Positions 46,797 through 54,428 of a stretch of 64,000 nt of DNA are shown in pieces. A model generated the notes under the pieces. That model saw only the letters and a program-made list of their open reading frames with translations, made no database searches and was not told the DNA's origin. Numbering within the stretch: position 1 is the stretch's first letter; the number at the start of each line of letters is the position of its first letter. Made by a program: the position numbers and the translations under genes. The stretch comes from Streptosporangium sp. NBC_01756 (GTDB lineage: Bacteria > Actinomycetota > Actinomycetes > Streptosporangiales > Streptosporangiaceae): positions 7,564,001-7,628,000 of the forward strand of contig NZ_CP109130.1 in the NCBI RefSeq assembly GCF_035917975.1. The letters run 5' to 3'.

Positions 46797-47843
46797 ATGG
46801 CCTTGACGATCGATCTCGGCGTGGCCGAGCTGGCGGCGACGCGATTCGCGATCTCACCACTGTCTGAGACGGTGGCCGGCCTGCAGCAGCTGGGTGATAT
46901 CGATCGGCACCCGCTCAACCTGCGGTGGCTGCGGTGGGCGGCGGACGAACTCGCCAGGCAGCCACTCGACCTCGCGCATACCTTGCCGCTGCTCATGAGC
47001 GACCGACCGAGCTGGCCGGAGTTCCTCGTACCCGCTCCTCTCGGCGCAGGGGCATCCATCGAGGACGACCTGGCGGCCTTGCAAAGGACGACTGCTCCTC
47101 AGGTGCGGGCCAGCCTCCGGCGCGTGTTCGGCGAAGACCCCCCTGACGCAGTCGCCGCGATCGCCGCGCAGCCGGCCACAGGCCTGCGGGCGATCGCCGC
47201 AGAACTGCGTGCGGCGCACGACCGGCTCATCGCGCCGCACTGGTCACGGATCCGGGCCGTACTCGATGCGGACGTCATCTATCGCGCCAAGCAGTTGGCC
47301 ACGGGCGGCGCCGAGAAGTTGTTCACCGATCTGCACCCGGATCTGCGCTGGTGCGACGGTCGGCTGATGCTGGGAGGAGTGCGCTGGCAGGCCGAGCGCG
47401 TCGTTAACCGGGGTCCGGGTGGACTGGTCCTCATCCCCGTCGTTCTCGGCTCGCCCTACGTGCTGATCAAGCAGAGCACCTCCACGCAGACCACGGTGCG
47501 ATATCCGGCACGGGGCGTCGGGGCGTTGTGGACCGCGGGGACACAGGCGCCCGCGGGTGGCACGGTCCGGTTGCTCGGTCGGGCGCGGGCCGAACTGCTG
47601 GAGGCACTGCGGTCACCGGCGACGACGACGGACCTGGCTCGTGCGTTCGGTGTCACACCCAGCGCGGTGTCGCAGCATCTTGGCGTGCTGCGTGAGAGTG
47701 GGCTGGTCGCGCGTGAGCGATCCGGGCGTAATGTCCTGTATATGATGACCGCTCTCGGGGCGTCCCTGAGCGGGAAAAAGGGCATGACGAGCATCGAAAT
47801 GAGAAGTCCCGTCAGCGGAGCCGAGTTCGGTCTCCTACCGTGA
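46797..47843 (+). CDS. ArsR-type winged-helix regulator with DUF5937-like N-terminus
   Basis: 348 residues. The C-terminal winged helix (SPATTTDLARAFGVTPSAVS, then QHLGVLRESGLVARERSGRN) is of the ArsR class. The long N-terminal domain begins ALTIDLGVAELAATRFAISP and resembles the uncharacterised ligand domain (DUF5937-like) common in actinomycete ArsR regulators. There are no arsenic- or metal-type cysteine pairs, so the inducer is probably organic. The MFS gene on the other side of the promoter is the obvious target. Confidence 0.87.
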   Translation: MALTIDLGVAELAATRFAISPLSETVAGLQQLGDIDRHPLNLRWLRWAADELARQPLDLAHTLPLLMSDRPSWPEFLVPAPLGAGASIEDDLAALQRTTAPQVRASLRRVFGEDPPDAVAAIAAQPATGLRAIAAELRAAHDRLIAPHWSRIRAVLDADVIYRAKQLATGGAEKLFTDLHPDLRWCDGRLMLGGVRWQAERVVNRGPGGLVLIPVVLGSPYVLIKQSTSTQTTVRYPARGVGALWTAGTQAPAGGTVRLLGRARAELLEALRSPATTTDLARAFGVTPSAVSQHLGVLRESGLVARERSGRNVLYMMTALGASLSGKKGMTSIEMRSPVSGAEFGLLP

Positions 47844-47991
47844 CTTTCTGTTCGGATGCGCTTCGCAGGAACATTTCCGCAGGTCAAAGTGGAACGCCTC
47901 GGCGATCGTTATCGCGCCGGACCTATCCCGCCATGTTCGAGCGGTGACCCTCCAGGGCCGGTCGGGGGGCCGGGGTACCGCCTGACCACGC

Positions 47992-48195
47992 CACGTGATC
48001 GATGGGCGCAGGCTTCTGAGCGCCGACACCGGGGGCGTCGTCCGCGAGTGGAACCTTGACCCCGCTCCGACCGTGTCCGACCTGTGCTCCGTCCTCGGAC
48101 CGTCTACCTGGAACGACTACGCGCTGGCCCGCACGGAGGGCTGGCCTGACTTCACCGCCCGCTTCTCCCTCGCGGGCGCAGGCCGTCCATCATGA
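47992..48195 (+). pseudogene. C-terminal fragment of a WD40-repeat protein
   Basis: The frame HVIDGRRLLSADTGGVVREW followed by NLDP is the last WD40 blade, and PTVSDLCSVLGPSTWNDYAL resembles the C-terminal tail of actinomycete WD40 proteins. There is no start and no other blade. The 148 bases before it (47844-47991) hold nothing I recognise. It overlaps the 3' end of the tetR gene. Confidence 0.5.
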
Positions 48196-48730
48196 CTGTG
48201 ACAAAGCCGCCGGCGAGGTCCGGGGATGCATCGCCGGCGCGTGCGATCGCGTAGGTCACCTCGCCCAGCATCACCGTGGCGACGTCTGGGTCGATGTCGG
48301 TCCTGATCCCTCCTGCTTCGCGCGCCCGGTGGATCATGTCGGCGAGCGCCTTGCGGAGCTCGGCGCGACGTGCGCTTGTCAGGGGCACCTGCAGCCGGGT
48401 GAGCTGCTCGCTCACGATCCAGTGGGCGGCTTGGAAGTCGATCAGGTCCAGTAGGAACCGGCGCAGGGCGGCGACGGGGGCGGGTTCGGCCACTGCCTGA
48501 TGGGCCCGCTGGATGAGCGGTTCGAGCAGGTCGGCCACCGCTGCGTCGATGAGCGCGTCCTTGGTGCCGAACGCTCGCACGATCGTGGCCGCTCCCAGCC
48601 CCGCCTGGCGGGCGATGTCCTCCACGGTGACGGTGGTCCCGGGCTGGGCGAGCAGTGTCTTGGTGGCCTCCAGGGCGAGGCTGCGGTTGCGGACGGCATC
48701 GGCCCGGCGCGGGTGTTCGGCGGTTGACAT
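48152..48730 (-). CDS. TetR-family repressor
   Basis: 192 residues. The N-terminal helix-turn-helix (TVTVEDIARQAGLGAATIVR, then AFGTKDALIDAAV) is typical, followed by an all-helical ligand domain of the TetR C-terminal SACE_7040-like type. ATG 48730 fits the family start. It is divergent from the MDR oxidoreductase with 70 bases between starts. The promoter region holds two mirror-image palindromes, so it probably represses both itself and the oxidoreductase operon. Confidence 0.9.
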   Translation of the reverse strand: MSTAEHPRRADAVRNRSLALEATKTLLAQPGTTVTVEDIARQAGLGAATIVRAFGTKDALIDAAVADLLEPLIQRAHQAVAEPAPVAALRRFLLDLIDFQAAHWIVSEQLTRLQVPLTSARRAELRKALADMIHRAREAGGIRTDIDPDVATVMLGEVTYAIARAGDASPDLAGGFVTVMMDGLRPRGRSGR

Positions 48731-48731
48731 C

Positions 48732-48773
48732 TGAAATGGCCGTTCCATATCTTTAAGTGGAATGTTCGTTTCA
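48732..48773. promoter_or_regulatory. Paired TetR operators
   Basis: TGAAATGGCCGTTCCA (48732-48747) and TGGAATGTTCGTTTCA (48758-48773) are inverted copies of each other, and each is itself an imperfect palindrome of TGRAA/TTYCA type. The outer arms ATCTGAAA (48729-48736) and TTTCAGAT (48769-48776) match perfectly. The pair fills the gap between tetR (start 48730) and the MDR gene (start 48801). Confidence 0.7.
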
Positions 48774-48800
48774 GATAGCTTACGAGCCTGGAGAGGGCCT

Positions 48801-49721
48801 ATGCAAGCACTGATCAGCGACCCGGACACCCCTGCTGGTGTGCGGCTCGGCCAAGTCCCCGAGCCGGTGCCGCAGGCCGCCGAGGCCGTGATCGAGGTGG
48901 AGTGGTTCACCCTGCTCGCCCGCAATCTCGATCACGCGGCCACGCTGCCACCGGGCAGCATCCCGGGATTCGACGCGGTGGGCACGGTACGGCGGGCGGC
49001 CGAGGACGGCACCGGTCCCGCGCCGGGCACCCGAGTGGCCGCGCTGATGACCGGAAACGCCTGGGCGCAACTGCGTGCCGTCTCCACGGGCGAGCTGGCG
49101 ATCGTGCCGGAGCAGGTCGACTCCGGCCAGGCCACGACCTTGCTGGTGCCCGGGGTGAGCGCGCTGCGAGCCGTCCGGCGGCTGGGCGCGCTGACCGGCC
49201 GCCGCCTGCTGGTCACCGGGGCCGCAGGCGCGGTCGGACACTTCGCCGTCCAGCTGGGCCGGCTCGCCGGCGCGTACGTGATCGCCGCAGTACGCGATCC
49301 CGGCAGCCGCGACCGGCTGATGGGACTGGGAGCCGATGAGGTGGTCACCGAGCTCGGCCAGGTGTCCGCTCCGGTGCACGGCGTGATCGAATCAGTCGGC
49401 GGGCCGCTCCTTGCTCAGGCCTTCGACCTGCTGGCCGAGGATGGTCTCATCCAGCAGGTGGGGGCGAGCTCGGGACAGCCGACCACGTTCGCCCCTTACC
49501 AGATGGTCGGACGGCGGCGCGCCATCGAGGGCTTCTGGGCGGGCGACCGGTTCGGACCCGACCTGTCGTATCTGCTGGACCTGCTCGCGGAGGGCAAGCT
49601 CGTCCCGTTGAACGACGAGCGCGCCACGTGGGACGACATCGACGCACTCTCCCGACGGCTGCGAGCGGCCGACGCCCCCCGCAGGCTCGTGGTCGCGGCC
49701 CGGCGAACCCTCGCGTCCTGA
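48801..49721 (+). CDS. MDR-family NADPH:quinone reductase-like oxidoreductase
   Basis: 306 residues. It has the GroES-like N-terminus (AEAVIEVEWFTLLARNLDHA, PGFDAVGTVRRA) and a Rossmann domain with RLLVTGAAGAVGHFAVQLGR near 134. The zinc ligands of alcohol dehydrogenases are absent. GGAGAGGG lies just before ATG 48801. It is followed after 55 bases by an FAD monooxygenase gene, with which it is probably co-expressed under TetR control, suggesting joint handling of a quinone or other aromatic compound. Confidence 0.92.
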   Translation: MQALISDPDTPAGVRLGQVPEPVPQAAEAVIEVEWFTLLARNLDHAATLPPGSIPGFDAVGTVRRAAEDGTGPAPGTRVAALMTGNAWAQLRAVSTGELAIVPEQVDSGQATTLLVPGVSALRAVRRLGALTGRRLLVTGAAGAVGHFAVQLGRLAGAYVIAAVRDPGSRDRLMGLGADEVVTELGQVSAPVHGVIESVGGPLLAQAFDLLAEDGLIQQVGASSGQPTTFAPYQMVGRRRAIEGFWAGDRFGPDLSYLLDLLAEGKLVPLNDERATWDDIDALSRRLRAADAPRRLVVAARRTLAS

Positions 49722-49776
49722 TCCCCGGCGCGGTCGCGGATCGCGACTGCGAACGACAACACCCTTTGGAGTGGCG

Positions 49777-50865
49777 ATGAGCAAGAAAGTGCTGATCTCG
49801 GGAGCGAGTATCGCCGGGCAGACTTTGGCCTACTGGCTGACCGAGCACGGTTTCCAGACCACGGTGGTCGAGCGGACGCCCGAACTGCGGACCGGCGGCC
49901 AGGGCGTGGACGTACGCGACCAGGCACTGGACGTGGTCGAGCGCATGGGCGTCCTGCCGCGGATCCGGGCGGCGGTGGCCGACGTGCGCGAGATGCGGTT
50001 CGTGGACGCCGCGGGGCAGCGGGTGGCCTCCGTGGAGCTGGCGAACGACATCGAGATCATGCGCGGCGACCTGGTGAAGATCCTGTACGACGTGACCAAG
50101 GACGACGGCGACTACATTTTCGGCGACTCGATCAAGAGCCTGGCGCAGGACTCCGAGGGCGTGACCGTCGCCTTCCGCAGCGGCGGAACCGGCCGGTTCG
50201 ACCTGGTCATCGGCGCGGACGGGCTGCATTCCAACGTGCGGCGCCTGGCCTTCGGGCCGGAGTCGGAATTCCTCGACTACCGGGGCTACTACTTCGCCTT
50301 CGGCAACGCCGACGCGGCACTGGGCGCGGACCGTACGATCACGATGTTCAACACGCCCGGCAAGATGGTGGGAATCTACCGCTCAGGCAACCACGCCCAG
50401 GCCAAGGCGTACTTCATGTTTCGGCGTCCCGAGGCGATGGACTACGACCACCACGACCTGGACGAGCAGCGCCGACTGCTGAAGGAGAACTTCGCCGGCG
50501 AGACATCGTGGCGGGCGCCGGAGCTCCTGGACGGCGCGCTGGCCGACCCCGACCTCTACTTCGACGCCCTGAGCCAGGTACGCATGCCGTCATGGTCCGC
50601 CGGCCGGGTGGCCCTCGTGGGCGACGCCGCCTACTGCGCCTCCCCCGCCTCGGGGGCCGGGGCGGAGCTGGCCCTGACCGGTGCCTACCTGCTTGCCACG
50701 GAGCTGGCGCACGCGGACCACCGCGAAGCCTTCCGCCGCTACGAGGACCGGCAGCGCAAGCTGGTCGATGTCAAGATGCAGATCAGCGACAACCTGGGCC
50801 TGATGGTGCCCGGGACTCAGGACGACATCCAGGCCAGGAACGTCGCGCTCACAGCAGATCAGTGA
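49777..50865 (+). CDS. FAD-dependent monooxygenase (TetX-like)
   Basis: 362 residues of the aromatic hydroxylase fold. The FAD motif VLISGASIAGQTLAYWLTEH lies at residues 5-24, the DG motif LVIGADGLHSNVRRLAFG near 145 and the second FAD motif RVALVGDAAYCASPASGAGA near 278. TetX-type enzymes inactivate tetracyclines, but close relatives act in biosynthesis, so the substrate is open. GGAG precedes ATG 49777. It is the second gene of the TetR-controlled pair and ends before a strong hairpin at 50883. Confidence 0.92.
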   Translation: MSKKVLISGASIAGQTLAYWLTEHGFQTTVVERTPELRTGGQGVDVRDQALDVVERMGVLPRIRAAVADVREMRFVDAAGQRVASVELANDIEIMRGDLVKILYDVTKDDGDYIFGDSIKSLAQDSEGVTVAFRSGGTGRFDLVIGADGLHSNVRRLAFGPESEFLDYRGYYFAFGNADAALGADRTITMFNTPGKMVGIYRSGNHAQAKAYFMFRRPEAMDYDHHDLDEQRRLLKENFAGETSWRAPELLDGALADPDLYFDALSQVRMPSWSAGRVALVGDAAYCASPASGAGAELALTGAYLLATELAHADHREAFRRYEDRQRKLVDVKMQISDNLGLMVPGTQDDIQARNVALTADQ

Positions 50866-50882
50866 GCGCCCCAGCGCCTGGG

Positions 50883-50936
50883 CCGCCGCCGTCGACCGTA
50901 CGGCTTCTCCCCGGGGAAACGCGTCGACGGCGGCGG
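50883..50936. terminator. Strong terminator hairpin
   Basis: CCGCCGCCGTCGAC at 50883-50896 pairs perfectly over 14 bases with 50923-50936. The 26-base loop itself contains the CCCCGGGG palindrome. It lies between the monooxygenase stop and the convergent serine hydrolase stop. Confidence 0.85.
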
Positions 50937-50994
50937 TGAGGGCCGCCGATCGACCGGGACTACGTGGTGGGGGGCAGACCGAGTACGGAGGAGG

Positions 50995-52113
50995 TCAAGA
51001 GGCCGGGTGCCGGGAGGCCGCCGAGCAGAAGCACGCCTCGAAGAGCCTGGTGAAGGTCTCCACGTAGTCGTTCCAGTCGCCGTTCATGTTGCTCACCAGC
51101 GTGTGGGCGCCCTGCCGGTCGCCCATCGCGTAGGTCACCGAGCCTTGGATGTATCCGCCGCCGCCCCAGAGCGTGACCCCGCACGAGAGCGTCTGCGAGT
51201 AGACGCCGAGGCCGTACCTGGTGTTCGGGACCCAGTCCGCGCCCTCCGTCGAGACGGTGGTGAACATCTCCTTCTGCAGGGCGGGCGGGAGGAGGCGGCC
51301 GCGCAACAGGGCCCGCAGGAACCGGTGCAGGTCCGAGGTCGTCGACACCATGCCCCCGGCCGCGCCCGCCCAGCTGAGGTCCGCGTCGGTCACGTCATGG
51401 ATCTCCGTGGGACGGCCGGCCTGGTCGGACTTCGAGTAGTGGCGGGCGTGCGGGGCGCGCATCGTGTTGTCGGTGCCCGGTAGATACGTGCCCGTCAGGT
51501 GCAGAGGGCGGGCGATGCGACTGTCGATCTCCTCGGCGAGGGCCGAGCCGGTCGTGCGCTCGACGATCATTCCCGCGAGGGTGTAGTTGACCTTGGAGTA
51601 GATGAAGCGCCTGCCGGGCTCTTCCGGGTGCGGCGTCGCCTGGCCGGGGACGGCGTCGGGGAGTCCGCTGGTGTGGTTGAGCAGCTGCCTGATAGTGATC
51701 TTGGTGCCGTCCGCGCCGAGATACTCCTCCACCACGTCGGGCAGCCACTTCGCCACCGTGTCGTCCAGGGTCAGCTCGCCTGCGGCCGCCAGTTGCAGGA
51801 CCACCGTCGCGGTGAACGCCTTGGTGAAACTGCCGATGCGGAAGTGTTCACCCGGCTGGCGCCGGTGGCCGGTCTGCAGGTCGGCCACCCCCGCCGTGCC
51901 GAGCCACGGCTTCGCGTGACCGTCCCTGAGCTCGGCGAGGACGCCGGGGACACCGCCGTCGGCCACGACCTGGCCGAGCACGCGCTGGAGTTCGGCGTGG
52001 CCCCGGTCGCGCTCGGCCGCGGAGGCGGCGGAGGCGGCGGGAGCCATCATGGCGCTCCCCGCCACGGTGAGGGCGGTGACAAGCAGACCGGTATGGGCGC
52101 GGAACATGAACAT
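50995..52113 (-). CDS. Secreted serine hydrolase, beta-lactamase class C/DD-peptidase type
   Basis: 372 residues. A signal peptide (hydrophobic 9-30, cleavage after SAASA) is followed by the serine beta-lactamase-like fold. Catalytic SxxK is SFTK near 95-98, the YxN motif is YSKVNY near 170, and GGGGYIQG near 320 stands where the HxG/KTG motif is expected. VADLQTGHRRQPGEHFRIGS is typical of the D-alanyl-D-alanine carboxypeptidase/esterase group. It acts outside the membrane, possibly on peptidoglycan or an ester. No partner gene is adjacent. Confidence 0.9.
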   Translation of the reverse strand: MFMFRAHTGLLVTALTVAGSAMMAPAASAASAAERDRGHAELQRVLGQVVADGGVPGVLAELRDGHAKPWLGTAGVADLQTGHRRQPGEHFRIGSFTKAFTATVVLQLAAAGELTLDDTVAKWLPDVVEEYLGADGTKITIRQLLNHTSGLPDAVPGQATPHPEEPGRRFIYSKVNYTLAGMIVERTTGSALAEEIDSRIARPLHLTGTYLPGTDNTMRAPHARHYSKSDQAGRPTEIHDVTDADLSWAGAAGGMVSTTSDLHRFLRALLRGRLLPPALQKEMFTTVSTEGADWVPNTRYGLGVYSQTLSCGVTLWGGGGYIQGSVTYAMGDRQGAHTLVSNMNGDWNDYVETFTRLFEACFCSAASRHPAS

Positions 52114-52472
52114 TTATGCCTCCTTGGGCATGGCAGAAAGACCGGAGGTCGGCGGAACGGGTTCAGGCATGGCTGTGCCTGAGCAGGGTCGGGTCAATGA
52201 GCACGCGAAGGCCGGTGAAGGCCACGGAGGGTGCCGTCGATCGATCGCTTCGGATCGTCCCGCCGTTCAGCGGGCGTGCCCGGTACGAGCGGGGGGCAGC
52301 CGAGGAAGCGCAGCCGTCTCACCGGCGGTGTCCCCTGCCGGATGCGCAGAGAGGGAGCCCATGGGGACGTGTTCAGGGGCTCATGCGCCGATCGGCGCAT
52401 GAGCGAACGGCGCTTCGGACCAGGGAAGGGGCTAGGGAAGGGAGGTGAAAGTGCGGAGCCGGGGTGTACTCG
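52114..52472. other. Gene-free stretch with a 26-base perfect palindrome
   Basis: No supported gene. The outstanding element is the palindrome at 52379-52404, with half-site GCTCATGCGCCGA and its exact complement. It lies 69 bases past the 3' end of the ClpN-domain gene, so it may be a terminator, although a site with no loop favours a protein-binding role. Confidence 0.6.
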
Positions 52473-52958
52473 TCACTCGATGCCGTCGTTCGCGATGACG
52501 CTCTCAAGGCGGGCCAGCAGCTCGGCGCGGTCGACGCCGGCCAGGGCCAGGGCACGTGGCACTGTGCCGACCTCGGCCTGCAGGATGCCGAGCAGTACGG
52601 ACGCCGGACGCAGGTCCTTCTTACGGGAGACCGAGGCGAAGCCCCGCTCAATGGCGAGCCTGCACGTCTCGCCCATCTTGGATGAACGCTTCAACCTGGT
52701 GCTCGGCCGGGGGAGGTCGAACGAGGAACGGGACACCCCGACCGCGTTCAGACTGTGGTCGAGCTCCCGGTCGAGGGCAGCGCGGATCGCCTGGTGATCG
52801 AGGCCGACGGAGGCCAGGATGCGCTGCGGGGCGGTGCCCTCCTGGGCCGCGACGGCCAGCAGGAGGTGCTGCGCCTCGACCGTGGGCGATCCGCGTCTGT
52901 GCGCTTCGACACCTCCCTCGGTGAGGATCGTGTGGAGGTATGCGTCGAACGCGTTCAT
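52473..52958 (-). CDS. Clp N-terminal-domain protein without ATPase
   Basis: 161 residues consisting of a Clp repeat (R/N) domain only, with two related halves: VEAQHLLLAVAAQEGTAPQR near 27 and ASVLLGILQAEVGTVPRALA near 120. No Walker motifs follow, so it is a stand-alone ClpN-like protein, perhaps an adaptor or substrate binder. GGAG precedes ATG 52958. Its start overlaps the stop of the upstream helix-turn-helix gene (ATGA), a linked pair recurrent in actinomycetes. Confidence 0.87.
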   Translation of the reverse strand: MNAFDAYLHTILTEGGVEAHRRGSPTVEAQHLLLAVAAQEGTAPQRILASVGLDHQAIRAALDRELDHSLNAVGVSRSSFDLPRPSTRLKRSSKMGETCRLAIERGFASVSRKKDLRPASVLLGILQAEVGTVPRALALAGVDRAELLARLESVIANDGIE

Positions 52959-53191
52959 GGCGAACGTCTCCTTAGCTTGACGCCGGCGACGATGAGCCGC
53001 TTGGCGTGCTTCCGGTGGACCGCTTGACGGGTCACGCCGAGCGCCTCGGCGACCTGCGGCCAACTCCAGCCCGCGCGCATCGCCTGCTCGACGGCGGCGT
53101 CCTCCAACTGGTCGGCCCACCGCCGCATCGCCACCACGGCCGCCAGAGCGTCGGCGGGATCCTGCGGGACGGGGATGTCGCTGTCGGGCAT
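52955..53191 (-). CDS. Small helix-turn-helix DNA-binding protein
   Basis: 78 residues. The C-terminal half is a helix-turn-helix, WSWPQVAEALGVTRQAVHRK followed by HAKR. The N-terminal part is helical (ADALAAVVAMRRWADQLEDA). It starts at 53191, 15 bases from a perfect inverted repeat, and is co-translated with the ClpN gene. The arrangement suggests an autoregulator of the pair. Confidence 0.85.
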   Translation of the reverse strand: MPDSDIPVPQDPADALAAVVAMRRWADQLEDAAVEQAMRAGWSWPQVAEALGVTRQAVHRKHAKRLIVAGVKLRRRSP

Positions 53192-53205
53192 GTAGGCAAC
53201 ATTAA

Positions 53206-53230
53206 TTGACTAACTCGGCTCTAGTCAATG
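53206..53230. promoter_or_regulatory. Operator and promoter of the HTH-ClpN pair
   Basis: ATTGACTA (53206-53213) and TAGTCAAT (53223-53230) form a perfect 8-base inverted repeat with a 9-base spacer. On the minus strand the right arm supplies TTGACT as a -35 element, with TTAATG 17 bases downstream as a possible -10, so a bound regulator would cover the promoter. Confidence 0.6.
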
Positions 53231-53234
53231 CAAG

Positions 53235-53606
53235 TTGCTTAAGTCTGTCGAGCCCTTCGCCTCCGCCGTGATCCCCACCAACCCGGCGGGCATGGACCTG
53301 ACCACGACCGGCTACGTTCATCGCTACATCTCCTTCGCGGCCTTCGCCGTCCTTCCCGTGGCCGGCCTCATCCTGGCCCGTCATCTGTCGCGGCAGCCGG
53401 ACTGGCGCGTGGTGGCCGCACCGGTGCGGGTGCTGGCGATCGTCGTCCTGGCGGGCGGTGCGGCCATGCTGTTCGCCGCGTTCCCGGGACACCGCGTCCT
53501 GATCGGGCTCGCCGAGCGGCTGCTGGTCATCGCCGCGATCGGCATGCTGGGCGTACTCAATTACCGGGCGTACCGGCTGGCGCTCGTCCCCTCGCCCGTA
53601 CGGTGA
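53235..53606 (+). pseudogene. DUF998 membrane protein lacking its N-terminus
   Basis: The frame holds the last three or four helices of a DUF998-type protein (TTTGYVHRYISFAAFAVLPV, VRVLAIVVLAGGAAMLFAAF, LIGLAERLLVIAAIGMLGVL). The first helices and any normal start are missing; the open frame begins at a TTG directly after the HTH operator. The break probably arose when the HTH-ClpN region was joined here. Confidence 0.6.
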
Positions 53607-53620
53607 CGCAGAGGTAACGC

Positions 53621-53654
53621 CCACCCCCGCCCTCGTCATCCGGAATGGGGGTGG
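53621..53654 (+). terminator. Hairpin after the DUF998 remnant
   Basis: CCACCCCC (53621-53628) pairs with GGGGGTGG (53647-53654), 15 bases after the stop of the truncated gene; probably its original terminator. The following 53655-53865 holds nothing I recognise. Confidence 0.6.
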
Positions 53655-53865
53655 CTCGTTCTCGGGGCCTTTTGAGTTGGGCGGTTGGGCTTTGAGGGTG
53701 CGGGACCCGGGGGCGCGGCACGCCGCCGGAACTCGATCGGATGCGGAGCGGGCGAGCGGGGCCGCCACGGCCGGAGGATGCGGGGGCATCCGCGGGCTCA
53801 GCGGGCGGTGTAAGGGTTCGTGCCCTCCGGGTGGGCACGTACCGCTCCTTCTCAGGCCGGCCGGG

Positions 53866-54426
53866 TCACTCGGCCACCGTGAAGTAGACGGCCGGATCAA
53901 GGGAGTTGAGTGCGATCCAGCGCTGCGCCGTCGCTTCGGCGGGCGCTTGGCCGCCGCCCGCCGAAGCGAGGAAGAAGCCCTGCACGTCGAGAGCGATGCG
54001 GGGATCGTCGTCGATGCGCCGCGCCATGTCGTAGTAGACGGCCAGCTCATGGACGCACCGCGGGGTGGCGGCCGGGCAGGAGCAGTCGACGCTGTCGAGG
54101 ACCGGGACGGGCGGATGGCCCGCGTCGGCGATCGCGCGGTACAGATCGTCGGTGAGCAGGGGCTGGATGCCGCTCAGCTCTCGGGAGATCTCGGCCGTCG
54201 CCCCGGCGGACATCGGCGCGACCTCGATCGTGACCACCGAGGTGCTGCGGCCGCAGTGCACGACGGCGCGCACGGTCCGGCCGTCGAACGTGATCTCCAC
54301 CTTCCCGTCGCGTGCCATGCGCCGCGCGCTCGGCAGTTGGGGATCGGGACGGGTCTGGCGCAACGACTCGGCGAACCGGACCCAGTCCTTGCCCCACTTC
54401 GTGTAACCGTAGTCGTGGTCGGCCAT
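53866..54426 (-). CDS. SWIM zinc-finger protein
   Basis: 186 residues. The opening DYGYTKWGKDWVRFAESLRQ is typical of actinomycete SWIM proteins that accompany SNF2 helicases. The SWIM motif Cx1CxnCxH is visible as DCSCPAATPRCVHELAVYYD near 125-144. ATG 54426 follows the helicase stop by two bases, so the two are co-translated. It may guide the helicase to nucleic acid or protein, but its role is not established. Confidence 0.88.
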   Translation of the reverse strand: MADHDYGYTKWGKDWVRFAESLRQTRPDPQLPSARRMARDGKVEITFDGRTVRAVVHCGRSTSVVTIEVAPMSAGATAEISRELSGIQPLLTDDLYRAIADAGHPPVPVLDSVDCSCPAATPRCVHELAVYYDMARRIDDDPRIALDVQGFFLASAGGGQAPAEATAQRWIALNSLDPAVYFTVAE

Positions 54427-54428
54427 CG

